64,000 nt of DNA. Origin: Candidatus Zixiibacteriota bacterium. GTDB lineage: Bacteria; Zixibacteria; MSB-5A5; GN15; FEB-12. The notes beneath the pieces were generated by a model that was not told the origin of the DNA, made no database searches, and saw nothing but the letters and a program-made list of their open reading frames with translations. Location: the NCBI GenBank assembly GCA_024278935.1, contig JAJRSF010000038.1:243156-307155 (forward strand), given 5' to 3'. Of this stretch, positions 17,061 through 24,767 are shown in pieces. A program made the position numbers and the translations under genes. Position 1 is the first letter of the stretch. Each line of letters begins with the position of its first letter.

Positions 17061-18803
17061 TTACTCCGCCGGATAATCTACTTTGGCAAACCATTCAATT
17101 TCAAACTCTGCAAACAAACAATCACGGGCAGCACATTCATCGTAGAATTTTAAATCATCAGCATTTATTTGAGAGCCATCAATAGCTTTTTCAATCATGG
17201 AAGCTAACCGATTAAAATCTTCAAAATGTTCCTGCAAACGTAGATCAGCATAGTCACGGGCTGCTTCGGTGGAGATTAAAAACTGCCAATCGGATGCGGA
17301 TAAAAGCATCAACTCACGACCTGCTTGTTTAATCAGCTTGGTCAGTTCATCGCTTCTTACATCTTTATGGTCATGCCAATACTTTGCGTAGCGACACATT
17401 TTTTCTTCCGCTTGATAAATATGTTTCCATGACCAATCGTTCTCTTTGTTGAGCCAAATATAATGTCCGTTGCCCTGACCCCAACTACCTTCAGGAATAG
17501 AAACTATCTGCTTAGGTTTTGTACGAGTTAAATGATCTTTTAAAAATGTCAGTTCTACTGAATCACTTTGTGCAAATTTTCTAAGAGTCGCTTTTAAAAA
17601 CTGAGGTCCTTCAAACCACCAATGACCAAAAAGTTCAGCATCGTATGGAGCCATCAGGATTCCATCATTGTCGTTTTTGTCTTGAGAATATTCATCCATA
17701 ATTTTCTCAACGGTAGATACAAAATGGTCAGAGTTTTCAGGTATGCGATTTAGGGCAGACTCATGGTTATACTCAACTTTGTCGGCAAGGTCGGCTTTTG
17801 ATGATGTCACCGCCCAATAGCGATGTCCACCCGGATCACGTTTTTTATGGAAATCTAAATAGTTTCCATCGCCGGGATAGCCATGGTCACCTGACCAAAC
17901 GAGTACACCAGTTTCGGGGTCTCGCGAAAATATTGCCGTCGGTTTTTTGTCGTCACATTCCGATGCTACCAAGTACGCCTTGCGTGGAGTCTTTTCAAAT
18001 GTTTCTTCTTTTGGTTTATAATTTTTTTCAAACTGATTCCATAACATTTTCAAAGAATCAAATCGGTCAATATATACGCCCTGTGATTTTCCACCTTTAA
18101 GCAAAACTGAATCTATAACAAAATAATCTATCCCATTTTCGCTTAAGAACTCATCGGAGCCTTTACGCAGATAAGGTTCCTGTTTACCATTGATAGGCAC
18201 AGGAGGAGTCCAATTATATTTCGGACGATAAGCACATTCAGGAAGCCAGATTCCGGTAGGTTGTTGCCCGAAATGTTTTTTATAATTTTTTACGGCTGCT
18301 TTTGTTTGTGCCTGTAAAGATTCATCACGAGAGAGAAGAGGGAAATACCCATGTGTCGCACCGCAGGTTATAATTTCAATATAACCATCATCTTGTAACT
18401 TTTTAAACTGTGCTAAAATATCCTGACCAACTTGATTAAAATGATTGAGTGCATCAGTGTAAAATTTTATCCAATGATGAGAATTTTTCAGCATACCGGG
18501 TTGCTTTAACTTTTCAAACTCAACAGAATCAAACTGGGCAGCTTCAATTTTCTGAATCAAATAAGATACAAACTCTGACTTAAAAGAATCATCAGCAAGT
18601 TGTTCACACAAGACAGGTGATAATCCGATAGTCAATTTTGGAGAAATACCTTCCTCGATAAGTTCTTGCACGACTTTTATAATCGGAAGATATGTTTCAC
18701 AGGCAGCTTCGCAAAGCCAGTCGGTGCCGTGTGGCCAGCGTCCGTGCGAAAGCACATACGGAAGATGGCTATGCAGCACATAGGCAAAATAACCTTTTGA
18801 CAT
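17061..18803 (-). CDS. GH57-family 1,4-alpha-glucan branching enzyme
   Basis: 580 residues. The N-terminal GH57 (beta/alpha)7 barrel begins FAYVLHSHLPYVLSHGRWPHGTDWLCEA, followed by TCGATHGYFPLL. The catalytic nucleophile is E189 in IWLPECAYRP and the acid/base is D388 in PYDAELFGHWWFEGP. The C-terminal helical DUF1957-type domain is present. It makes alpha-1,6 branches in glycogen-like glucan in the cytoplasm. It is slightly longer than the usual 520-560. It overlaps the upstream DUF3467 gene by one base (TAATG), so the two are coupled. An amylopullulanase-type GH57 is possible but lacks this domain set. Confidence 0.9.
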   Translation of the reverse strand: MSKGYFAYVLHSHLPYVLSHGRWPHGTDWLCEAACETYLPIIKVVQELIEEGISPKLTIGLSPVLCEQLADDSFKSEFVSYLIQKIEAAQFDSVEFEKLKQPGMLKNSHHWIKFYTDALNHFNQVGQDILAQFKKLQDDGYIEIITCGATHGYFPLLSRDESLQAQTKAAVKNYKKHFGQQPTGIWLPECAYRPKYNWTPPVPINGKQEPYLRKGSDEFLSENGIDYFVIDSVLLKGGKSQGVYIDRFDSLKMLWNQFEKNYKPKEETFEKTPRKAYLVASECDDKKPTAIFSRDPETGVLVWSGDHGYPGDGNYLDFHKKRDPGGHRYWAVTSSKADLADKVEYNHESALNRIPENSDHFVSTVEKIMDEYSQDKNDNDGILMAPYDAELFGHWWFEGPQFLKATLRKFAQSDSVELTFLKDHLTRTKPKQIVSIPEGSWGQGNGHYIWLNKENDWSWKHIYQAEEKMCRYAKYWHDHKDVRSDELTKLIKQAGRELMLLSASDWQFLISTEAARDYADLRLQEHFEDFNRLASMIEKAIDGSQINADDLKFYDECAARDCLFAEFEIEWFAKVDYPAE

Positions 18804-19135
18804 TATTTATTCTCAGTATTGTTTTGGTCGTTTGATTCAAACCCGATAGATTTTGATTGAGAATCCATTGAACCGTATGTTTTAATTTCGCCAAACTGTT
18901 TTTCATATTTTTCTAAATTATCAGCCAACGCTTTATGCAGCAATTTGGCATGCATCGGAGTCATAATAATACGAGCTAATACTTTAGATTTTGGCATTCT
19001 TGGCATTACACGGGCAAAATCGATGATGATTTCAGTAGGTGAATGGATAAGCATAGCGAGGTTGGAGTAGATTCCCTCGGCTTCTTTTTCGCCAAGTTCA
19101 ATATTGAGTTGCTGTTGTGGTTGTTGCTGGTTCAT
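18803..19135 (-). CDS. DUF3467 protein
   Basis: 110 residues, soluble. After a glutamine-rich start (MNQQQPQQQLNIELGEKEAEGIYSN) comes the DUF3467 core: NLAMLIHSPTEIIIDFARVMPRMPKSKVLARIIMTPMHAKLLHKALADNLEKYEKQFGEI. The tail is polar. Molecular role unknown; the family is common in FCB and related bacteria. It is coupled to the branching enzyme downstream and divergent from rfaE1 across a 115-base shared promoter region. Confidence 0.85.
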   Translation of the reverse strand: MNQQQPQQQLNIELGEKEAEGIYSNLAMLIHSPTEIIIDFARVMPRMPKSKVLARIIMTPMHAKLLHKALADNLEKYEKQFGEIKTYGSMDSQSKSIGFESNDQNNTENK

Positions 19136-19250
19136 CTTGAGCCTTTATTTTGAATTTATTTTTCTTTCTATTCACTTGTAATAAGTAATCCATTTTAATA
19201 TATTCTCAAACGAAGTCAATTGAAATTATTATGTATTTAGAAAGATTACC

Positions 19251-20264
19251 ATGCCAATAAAACCGGAAAGAATTGCTGAACTGACCAAAAATCTGGGCAA
19301 AGCGAAGATTCTCATACTTGGCGATATAATGCTCGATGAGTACCTCTTTGGGCAGGTCAACCGTATTTCGCCGGAAGCACCTGTTCCTGTTGTCGAGGTC
19401 ACTTCTGATAATCTGCTTTTGGGTGGGGCTGCCAATGTTGCTGCTAATATCAGAAAACTCGGCGATGAACCGCTTTTGCTTGGTGTTGTCGGGCTTGATG
19501 ATTCATCGGTAAAACTAAGCCAGCTTCTGAAATCTAAAAAAATCAGTTCAAAACTTCTGGTAAATGATGACAGCCGTCAGACGACTCTTAAAACTCGGGT
19601 GATGGCAGGTAATCAGCAAATTGTAAGGTATGACCGTGAAAATCGTCATGAATTAAACGATGAAACCGAGCGGAAAGTATTGGCAAAATTCAAATCTGTC
19701 ATTGATGATATCTCGGCAGTTATAATTTCCGATTATGGTAAAGGTGTTATTTCTAAATCGTTACTCGAATCTGTTATCAGTTTGTGTCAAGAGAAAGAAA
19801 TTTTTGTCGCTGTTGATCCAAAAGAAACCCATTTTCATAATTATAAAAATGTTTCGCTTATCACACCGAATCATCATGAAGCAGGTTTTGCTTATGGTAA
19901 ACGGATAACATCGGAAAAAGAACTGATCGAAGTTGGTAACGGTCTTCGTGAAAAACTCCAGGCAAAATCAATTTTGATTACTCGTGGTGCCGATGGGATG
20001 TCACTATTTAGAGAAGATTGCGAACCAACTCATATTCCAACCTTTGCCAAAAAAGTTTTCGATGTTACCGGAGCGGGTGACACGGTTATCGCTACCTTTG
20101 TTTCATCGGTATGTGCTGGAGCCAAACTGCACGAAGCTGCTATCATCGCCAATGCGGGGGCAGGGATTACAGTCGGCGAAGTTGGTACCGCATCGGGTAC
20201 TCCTGAATTGTTGCGAAAAGAACTGCATTTGAATATCAAAAATGGTAACTTAGTTAAAAACTAA
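19251..20264 (+). CDS. rfaE1: D-glycero-beta-D-manno-heptose-7-phosphate kinase (RfaE domain I)
   Basis: 337 residues, PfkB/ribokinase fold. ILGDIMLDEYLFGQVNRISPEAPVPVVEV is the characteristic RfaE start, LLGGAANVAANIRKLG binds sugar, and FDVTGAGDTVIATFVSS carries the catalytic Asp in GAGD. It phosphorylates heptose-7-phosphate at C1 in ADP-heptose synthesis for the LPS inner core. In E. coli this domain is fused to the adenylyltransferase; here the two are separate genes eight bases apart. Confidence 0.95.
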   Translation: MPIKPERIAELTKNLGKAKILILGDIMLDEYLFGQVNRISPEAPVPVVEVTSDNLLLGGAANVAANIRKLGDEPLLLGVVGLDDSSVKLSQLLKSKKISSKLLVNDDSRQTTLKTRVMAGNQQIVRYDRENRHELNDETERKVLAKFKSVIDDISAVIISDYGKGVISKSLLESVISLCQEKEIFVAVDPKETHFHNYKNVSLITPNHHEAGFAYGKRITSEKELIEVGNGLREKLQAKSILITRGADGMSLFREDCEPTHIPTFAKKVFDVTGAGDTVIATFVSSVCAGAKLHEAAIIANAGAGITVGEVGTASGTPELLRKELHLNIKNGNLVKN

Positions 20265-20272
20265 ATTTCTAT

Positions 20273-20746
20273 ATGCAAAAAAATATAATTACAAAAACTC
20301 AACTTGAAGCACTTCTAAAAAAGCTCAAACGTAAAAAACAAAAAGTCGTATTCACCAATGGTGTTTTCGATATTTTACATCGTGGGCATGTTGAGTATCT
20401 TGCCAAAGCAAAATCATTTGGCGATGTTTTAATTCTTGGTCTTAACTCCGATGCTTCGGTACGACGGCTGAAAGGGAAGAACCGTCCTATCAACAAACAG
20501 CTTGACCGTGCCATAGTTCTGCTTGCCTTAGAATCGGTCGACTATGTTGTTCTCTTTTCGCAGGACACTCCGAAAAAACTAATTGAGTCTGTCAAACCAT
20601 CTGTACTTGTCAAAGGTGCCGACTACAAAATTGCTGACATTGTCGGAGGCGAGTTTGTCTTGTCGCTCGGCGGTGAAGTGAAAACGGTCAAACTTACCAA
20701 AGGCCGCTCGACGACCAACACTATCAAAAAACAGGCTGAAGCCTGA
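20273..20746 (+). CDS. rfaE2: D-glycero-beta-D-manno-heptose-1-phosphate adenylyltransferase (RfaE domain II)
   Basis: 157 residues, nucleotidyltransferase fold. VVFTNGVFDILHRGHVEYLAKAKSFGDVLILGLNSDASVRRLKG contains the HxGH motif; later come DYVVLFSQDTPKKLIESVKPSVLVKGADY and KTVKLTKGRSTTNTI. It makes ADP-heptose from heptose-1-phosphate. The last codons (QAEA, stop) and the stop itself lie inside a palindromic intergenic repeat (20732-20745), so the C-terminus may have been extended by repeat insertion. Confidence 0.95.
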   Translation: MQKNIITKTQLEALLKKLKRKKQKVVFTNGVFDILHRGHVEYLAKAKSFGDVLILGLNSDASVRRLKGKNRPINKQLDRAIVLLALESVDYVVLFSQDTPKKLIESVKPSVLVKGADYKIADIVGGEFVLSLGGEVKTVKLTKGRSTTNTIKKQAEA

Positions 20747-21213
20747 TTTATTAATACCCAAAATTGATTCAGCCTTAAATATCTTTTGAACTCCTTTCCG
20801 TGCTTGACACGGAATCCAGTGCAATATGTCATGCTGAGCGGAGTCGAAGTATACTCATTCAGAGTTATCCACATTTAAAAACAACTTTTTCTCTGTAATC
20901 TTATCTGTCTCATAAATTTACAGCAAAATGGCTTTGCTTTTTGAAATAGCGTTTTTTTGACATGACTCTTTCTTTTGAAAAATGTTTAGGTTCATATAGG
21001 ACAGGTGAAAGTGAGAAACTGCTATGGAGTTGTAGGGAAATAGTGAATGTCATTCCCGTGTTCACGGGAATGACATTGGTGGGATAAGGCTTTTTATGGG
21101 GATGGAAAATCGGAAGTTTTTATCTTGCTCCACGTTCTCACCTTTTATAATTTAATCAAGTCTAAATATAAATAACCTATCTAAACTAAAAACAAAACTC
21201 TTGGAGGTTTTGT
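20747..21213. repeat. 467-base gene-free stretch carrying dispersed palindromic repeats
   Basis: CAGGCTGAAGCCTG straddles the rfaE2 stop (20732-20745). TTCCGTG (20796-20802) pairs with CACGGAA (20808-20814) inside the unit GAACTCC...ATCCAG shared with 8996-9024. A 25-base element at 20828-20852 (GTCATGCTGAGCGG and on) recurs perfectly as its reverse complement at 21624-21648. TGTCATTCCCG (21048-21058) pairs with CGGGAATGACA (21065-21075). No open frame that looks like a protein. The next gene has TTGGAGG ahead of its ATG. These are degenerate REP/MITE-like units typical of intergenic DNA. Confidence 0.7.
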
Positions 21214-21618
21214 ATGAACACAAAGAAATTTGTCATTACATCTATTGTAGTCTTTCTTGTTATGTTTGCTCTCGATTGGGCATTTCATGGATGGTATATG
21301 GCTGATCAGTATTTAGCCTTAGGCGATGTCTTACGTCCCGCGGAAGCAATGGAAACATACTTTCTGTCGATGCTCATAGGGCAGATATTGATTGCTTTCG
21401 GGTTTACCTACATCTTTATAAAAGGTTATGAAGGTAAAGGTTGTGCCGAGGGAATCCGTTTTGGTCTGATTGTTGGCATTGCTTTTGGTATCGGACCATC
21501 AATGATTAATTATGCTGTCTATCCGTTGACCGGTACAATTATGCTTTCATATTTTATCTTCTATCCTATAGAATGTATGATTATGGGTGCTGTTGCTGCG
21601 ACGGTGTATAAGTCTTAA
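21214..21618 (+). CDS. Four-helix integral membrane protein, function unknown
   Basis: 134 residues. A strong TTGGAGG precedes the ATG. Four hydrophobic helices are visible: about 7-24, 50-70, 80-100 and 112-132. Conserved-looking features are LDWAFHGWYM near the first helix and IKGYEGKGCAEGIRFGLIVG in the middle. It resembles a common but uncharacterised bacterial membrane family; no enzyme motif is seen. Monocistronic. It is flanked by an exact 25-bp inverted repeat pair (20828-20852 and 21624-21648). Confidence 0.75.
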   Translation: MNTKKFVITSIVVFLVMFALDWAFHGWYMADQYLALGDVLRPAEAMETYFLSMLIGQILIAFGFTYIFIKGYEGKGCAEGIRFGLIVGIAFGIGPSMINYAVYPLTGTIMLSYFIFYPIECMIMGAVAATVYKS

Positions 21619-21623
21619 AGAGC

Positions 21624-21690
21624 ATACTTCGACTCCGCTCAGCATGACTAATTATAAAGAGACTGGATCCGAGTTTTCATGGGAATGACA
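21624..21690. repeat. Inverted copy of the 25-bp repeat plus a half palindrome
   Basis: 21624-21648 is the perfect reverse complement of 20828-20852. Immediately after, GACTGGATCC and TCATGGGAATGACA (about 21661-21690) are relics of the units seen at 20812 and 21048. They lie five bases after the membrane-protein stop codon. Confidence 0.75.
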
Positions 21691-21704
21691 ATAGAGTAAA
21701 TTTT

Positions 21705-21739
21705 AAAAGAGAGGTTTTTGATTGAACCTCTCTTTTTTT
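21705..21739 (+). terminator. Rho-independent terminator
   Basis: AAAGAGAGGTT (21706-21716) pairs with AACCTCTCTTT (21725-21735), followed by a T run. It separates the membrane-protein gene from the cupin gene. Confidence 0.85.
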
Positions 21740-21785
21740 ATGGTTATACTATTTGAAACTACATAGAGTAAAAAGGAGTTTTTTA

Positions 21786-22106
21786 ATGCCACATATTAAG
21801 TTATTTGAAATTGAAGAGAAGATTCTCTTTGAAGGCTACCATGGGAAAATTATGCACGGAGAAAAGATCACTGTCGCTCATATTCGGATTAAAGCAAACT
21901 CGCCCCTTCCCGAACATGCTCATCCTCATGAGCAAGTAGTCAACCTTATCGAGGGAGAGTTCCATCTGACCGTCGATGGGGTCGAGTATCGCATGCTTGG
22001 CGGTGAGTCGTTCGTGATACCATCAAATGTTCCGCATTCGGCAAAATCTGTCACGGATTGTTATATTGTTGATGTCTTCACGCCGACCAGAGATGACTGG
22101 AAATAG
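21786..22106 (+). CDS. Cupin-domain protein
   Basis: 106 residues from ATG 21786, chosen because AAGGAG lies at 21773-21778 with seven-base spacing. An ATG at 21753 in the same frame adds 11 residues and has no ribosome site. Single cupin barrel: HAHPHEQVVNLIEGEFHLTVDGVEYRMLGGESFVIPSNVPHSAKS, giving the metal ligands HxH...E...H. Small soluble metal-binding protein; substrate unknown. A hairpin lies 12 bases downstream. Confidence 0.88.
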   Translation: MPHIKLFEIEEKILFEGYHGKIMHGEKITVAHIRIKANSPLPEHAHPHEQVVNLIEGEFHLTVDGVEYRMLGGESFVIPSNVPHSAKSVTDCYIVDVFTPTRDDWK

Positions 22107-22117
22107 ATATTGACCAT

Positions 22118-22142
22118 GGCGGAACTGCCAAAGAGTTCCGCC
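22118..22142. repeat. Intergenic hairpin repeat
   Basis: GGCGGAACT (22118-22126) pairs perfectly with AGTTCCGCC (22134-22142). There is no T run, so it looks more like a REP-type palindrome than a terminator. Confidence 0.6.
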
Positions 22143-22252
22143 CTACATCGTAACTTGAAAGTCCATTCCCTCCAAAAAAACCTTAAATTATAGGGTTGCG
22201 GAATATTTTAAATTCTCGTACATTCAGAGCCATAAAATAGAAACAGAAAAAA

Positions 22253-22786
22253 ATGAAAGATTTAACAATGTCATTAATGAAAAACATGCTTTTAGTCGCT
22301 TTATTTGCTTTTATTGCTATCGGTTGTGGTCAACAACAAGGTACATCACAAGACTTTTCATCACAGATTGCAGTTTCTGATGCTGGTTTTGCTTCATTAA
22401 CACAACTCGATTGGGCGGCATATGCTTCACAAGTAGAAGTTGATGGTGTCGGGCGGTTTGGTGCTATGCTCAAACCTGGAATCGAAAAATTAATCTTAGC
22501 ATCAACAACCGATTCAGTAAACCTTTTTGGTAAAAACTTCAATTCTTTAGAACTCCAGTCGTTAGACCCAAATGGCTTTTTTGTTCTTATTATGAATATG
22601 GTGTCCGATGTTTCCCCTGAAATTAAAACCACTTTTAGCAATATGACCAACGTATCTATGGGTGCTGTTGCCGAAGGTGATTCACTTATACATATCGTTG
22701 TAAAAACAAGCATGATGATCGGTACTCGTTCGGTTGATGAAATGAATATCCAAACTGTTGTCAAAAAGAAGATGGTTGGAAATTAA
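22253..22786 (+). CDS. Putative lipoprotein, function unknown
   Basis: 177 residues from ATG 22253; ATGs at 22268 and 22277 are equally possible and leave a shorter leader (MKNMLLVALFAFIAIGCGQQQ). The lipobox is IAIGCG. The mature part has no motif that I recognise; it alternates short strands and helices (AVSDAGFASLTQLDWAAYASQVEVDGVGRFGAML; DSLIHIVVKTSMMIGTRSVDEMNIQTVVKKKM). Predicted to be membrane anchored and periplasmic. It lies between the cupin and the lyase gene and is probably transcribed alone. Confidence 0.65.
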   Translation: MKDLTMSLMKNMLLVALFAFIAIGCGQQQGTSQDFSSQIAVSDAGFASLTQLDWAAYASQVEVDGVGRFGAMLKPGIEKLILASTTDSVNLFGKNFNSLELQSLDPNGFFVLIMNMVSDVSPEIKTTFSNMTNVSMGAVAEGDSLIHIVVKTSMMIGTRSVDEMNIQTVVKKKMVGN

Positions 22787-23017
22787 GAATGTCACCAAAA
22801 ATCGACGGTATCTCACTTATGCTTTCTCAATCACTACCGAGATAAGTAGTTAAGAATTTGTTTGAATTTTTGAGAAAAGATAGTATATTTAAAGTATGAA
22901 ACCAGCAATTCATTTAGGCTTAGAATTTCATCGCTTACAGGTGAAAAATGTAATCTAATACGATCTCTTTGTAGAAGTTAGACAGTGTTGTGTAATTAAT
23001 TTAACAAGGAGATCAAA

Positions 23018-24424
23018 ATGAATTTCAAGAACCACCCGGTTGAACCGTTTCGTATTAAATCAATAGAACCTATCAAAATACTTTCTGAACAGGAAAGAGC
23101 ATATAAACTCAAAAAAGCTCAGAATAATGTTTTCCAACTCGATGCGGAAGATACATTTATCGATCTTCTGACTGACTCAGGCACGACTGCACTTTCTAAT
23201 AAGCAGTGGGCAGCGATAATGCTTGGCGATGAATCTTACGCCGGGGCTAAATCGTTTAAACGGTTTTCAAAAGCTGTCAAAGATATTTTCCGACATGAAT
23301 ATGTAATACCGACTCATCAGGGACGTTCTGCTGAAAACATTATGTTTTCAACAATCGTAAAACCGGGTCAGTATGTTTTAAATAATACCCATTTTGATAC
23401 TACCAAGGGAAACACGCTTCACAAAGGTGGCATCCCTCTTGATTTCCCATGCCGTCAGTCAAAAGATAATTCGGATTTCCGATTCAAAGGGAATATGGAT
23501 GTTCTTGCCTTGGAAGAAGCTATTTTAAAACATGGTGTAGATAAAATTGCGATGGTCATTATGACTATCACCAATAATTCTGTCGGAGGGCTTCCTGTCT
23601 CAATTGAAAATATTCGCGAAGTCTCCGCTCTCTGTAAACAGCATAAACTGATGTACTATTTTGACTGTGCCAGATTCGCCGAGAATGCATGTTTCATCAA
23701 ACGGTTTGAGCCTGAATTTGCGGATCATTCTATAGAAGAAATCACTGCCGAAATGTTTGAGCTTGTTGATGGTGCCATGATGTCCGCTAAAAAAGATGGT
23801 TTGTCAAATATAGGTGGCTTTATAACTCTCAATGATAAAGAGCTAATGGAACAGTTGACCGAACTTATGATTTTGGTTGAAGGGTTCCCGACTTATGGCG
23901 GTCTTACCGGGCGTGATTTAGATTGTTTGGCAGTTGGTTTTTATGAAGCGATGGATGAGTCATACTTAGAGTATCGTATTGGACAAGTAAAGTATTGGGG
24001 TGAAAAGCTCAAAGAGGTTGGAATGCCGATTGTGGAACCTACCGGTGGGCATGCGATATTTATTGATGCCGGGAAGTTGCTTCCGCATATACCGGGAGAT
24101 GAATTTCCGGGGCAAGCTTTGACGACTGCATTTTATCTAGAAGGCGGTATTCGGGTTGTTGAAATTGGTTCGCTGATGTTTGGGGAAGAAGACCCTAAAA
24201 CAGGCAAGCAGATTTTGGCTCCTCGTGAAATGGTACGGTTGGCGATTCCACGACGGGTTTATACTGCATCGCATATTGATTATATTATTGAAACGGCTCG
24301 TAAGATTGTTGAAAATAAAGATTCTCTTTGCGGATATAAAATCACAAAGCAGCCTAAGTTTTTACGGCATTTTACCTGTGCTTTAGAACCATTGGCAGTA
24401 AATAGCATGAGTTCTAAAAAATAG
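23018..24424 (+). CDS. Tyrosine phenol-lyase / tryptophanase family PLP enzyme
   Basis: 468 residues, beta-eliminating lyase family. EPFRIKSIEPIKIL at the N-terminus, DTFIDLLTDSGTTALSNKQWAAIMLGDESYAGAKSF, EYVIPTHQGRSAENIMFS (PLP phosphate), and MMSAKKDGLSNIGGF with the Schiff-base lysine at about K259. NIGGF after the lysine is closer to tyrosine phenol-lyase (VNIGGF) than to tryptophanase (VPMGGL), but FDTTKGNTLHKGGIPLDFPCR belongs to a divergent branch, so substrate is open. It would release pyruvate and ammonia from an aromatic amino acid, or run the reverse synthesis. AAGGAG precedes the ATG. No transporter or leader peptide (tnaC) is evident. Confidence 0.85.
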   Translation: MNFKNHPVEPFRIKSIEPIKILSEQERAYKLKKAQNNVFQLDAEDTFIDLLTDSGTTALSNKQWAAIMLGDESYAGAKSFKRFSKAVKDIFRHEYVIPTHQGRSAENIMFSTIVKPGQYVLNNTHFDTTKGNTLHKGGIPLDFPCRQSKDNSDFRFKGNMDVLALEEAILKHGVDKIAMVIMTITNNSVGGLPVSIENIREVSALCKQHKLMYYFDCARFAENACFIKRFEPEFADHSIEEITAEMFELVDGAMMSAKKDGLSNIGGFITLNDKELMEQLTELMILVEGFPTYGGLTGRDLDCLAVGFYEAMDESYLEYRIGQVKYWGEKLKEVGMPIVEPTGGHAIFIDAGKLLPHIPGDEFPGQALTTAFYLEGGIRVVEIGSLMFGEEDPKTGKQILAPREMVRLAIPRRVYTASHIDYIIETARKIVENKDSLCGYKITKQPKFLRHFTCALEPLAVNSMSSKK

Positions 24425-24767
24425 CTGAATTTAAAGCATAATTTGCGTCTGAAATTATCAATCTGTGAAATTTGTTTCAGGTTTTTATGAGCAAAGTTCA
24501 ACTACGTATTGTTTTGCTCTGATTTTTAAGTTACTGTAGTCCAGTAGTATACGATTGTTTTAGAGCTTAAGCTCTTAATTGGCTTTTATCTTGCTTGTAT
24601 AGCTTATGGAAGATTCTCTTGATTGGCGATTTCTTAGTCGAGAGAGCCTTGACAATCTTTATGGAACTTTATATAATGTATTGGTTTATACAAATAGAAA
24701 GGAAATTATATAGCTCGTAGTTAATTATTAAACTTGAACTAACATTTTAATAGGTGTAACTATTATT
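24425..24767. other. 343-base intergenic region with a weak hairpin and a strong promoter
   Basis: CTGAAA (24449-24454) and TTTCAG (24475-24480) followed by GTTTTT may terminate the lyase transcript weakly. No open frame of note. The consensus promoter of the next operon lies at 24649-24677. Between them I see nothing. Confidence 0.5.
24649..24677 (+). promoter_or_regulatory. Consensus sigma-70 promoter of the porU-porV operon
   Basis: TTGACA (24649-24654), exactly 17 bases, TATAAT (24672-24677). Both hexamers are perfect consensus. The first gene starts about 90 bases downstream at TTG 24768, leaving an untranslated leader of about 84 bases. Confidence 0.8.

Noticed and set aside
5345..24600. 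Shared 16-base string TTTATCTTGCTTGTAT at 5346-5361 and 24585-24600, upstream of or at two secreted-protease genes
   Set aside because: In 64 kb of AT-rich DNA one 16-base match is expected by chance, and the positions relative to the genes differ (start codon versus 170 bases upstream).
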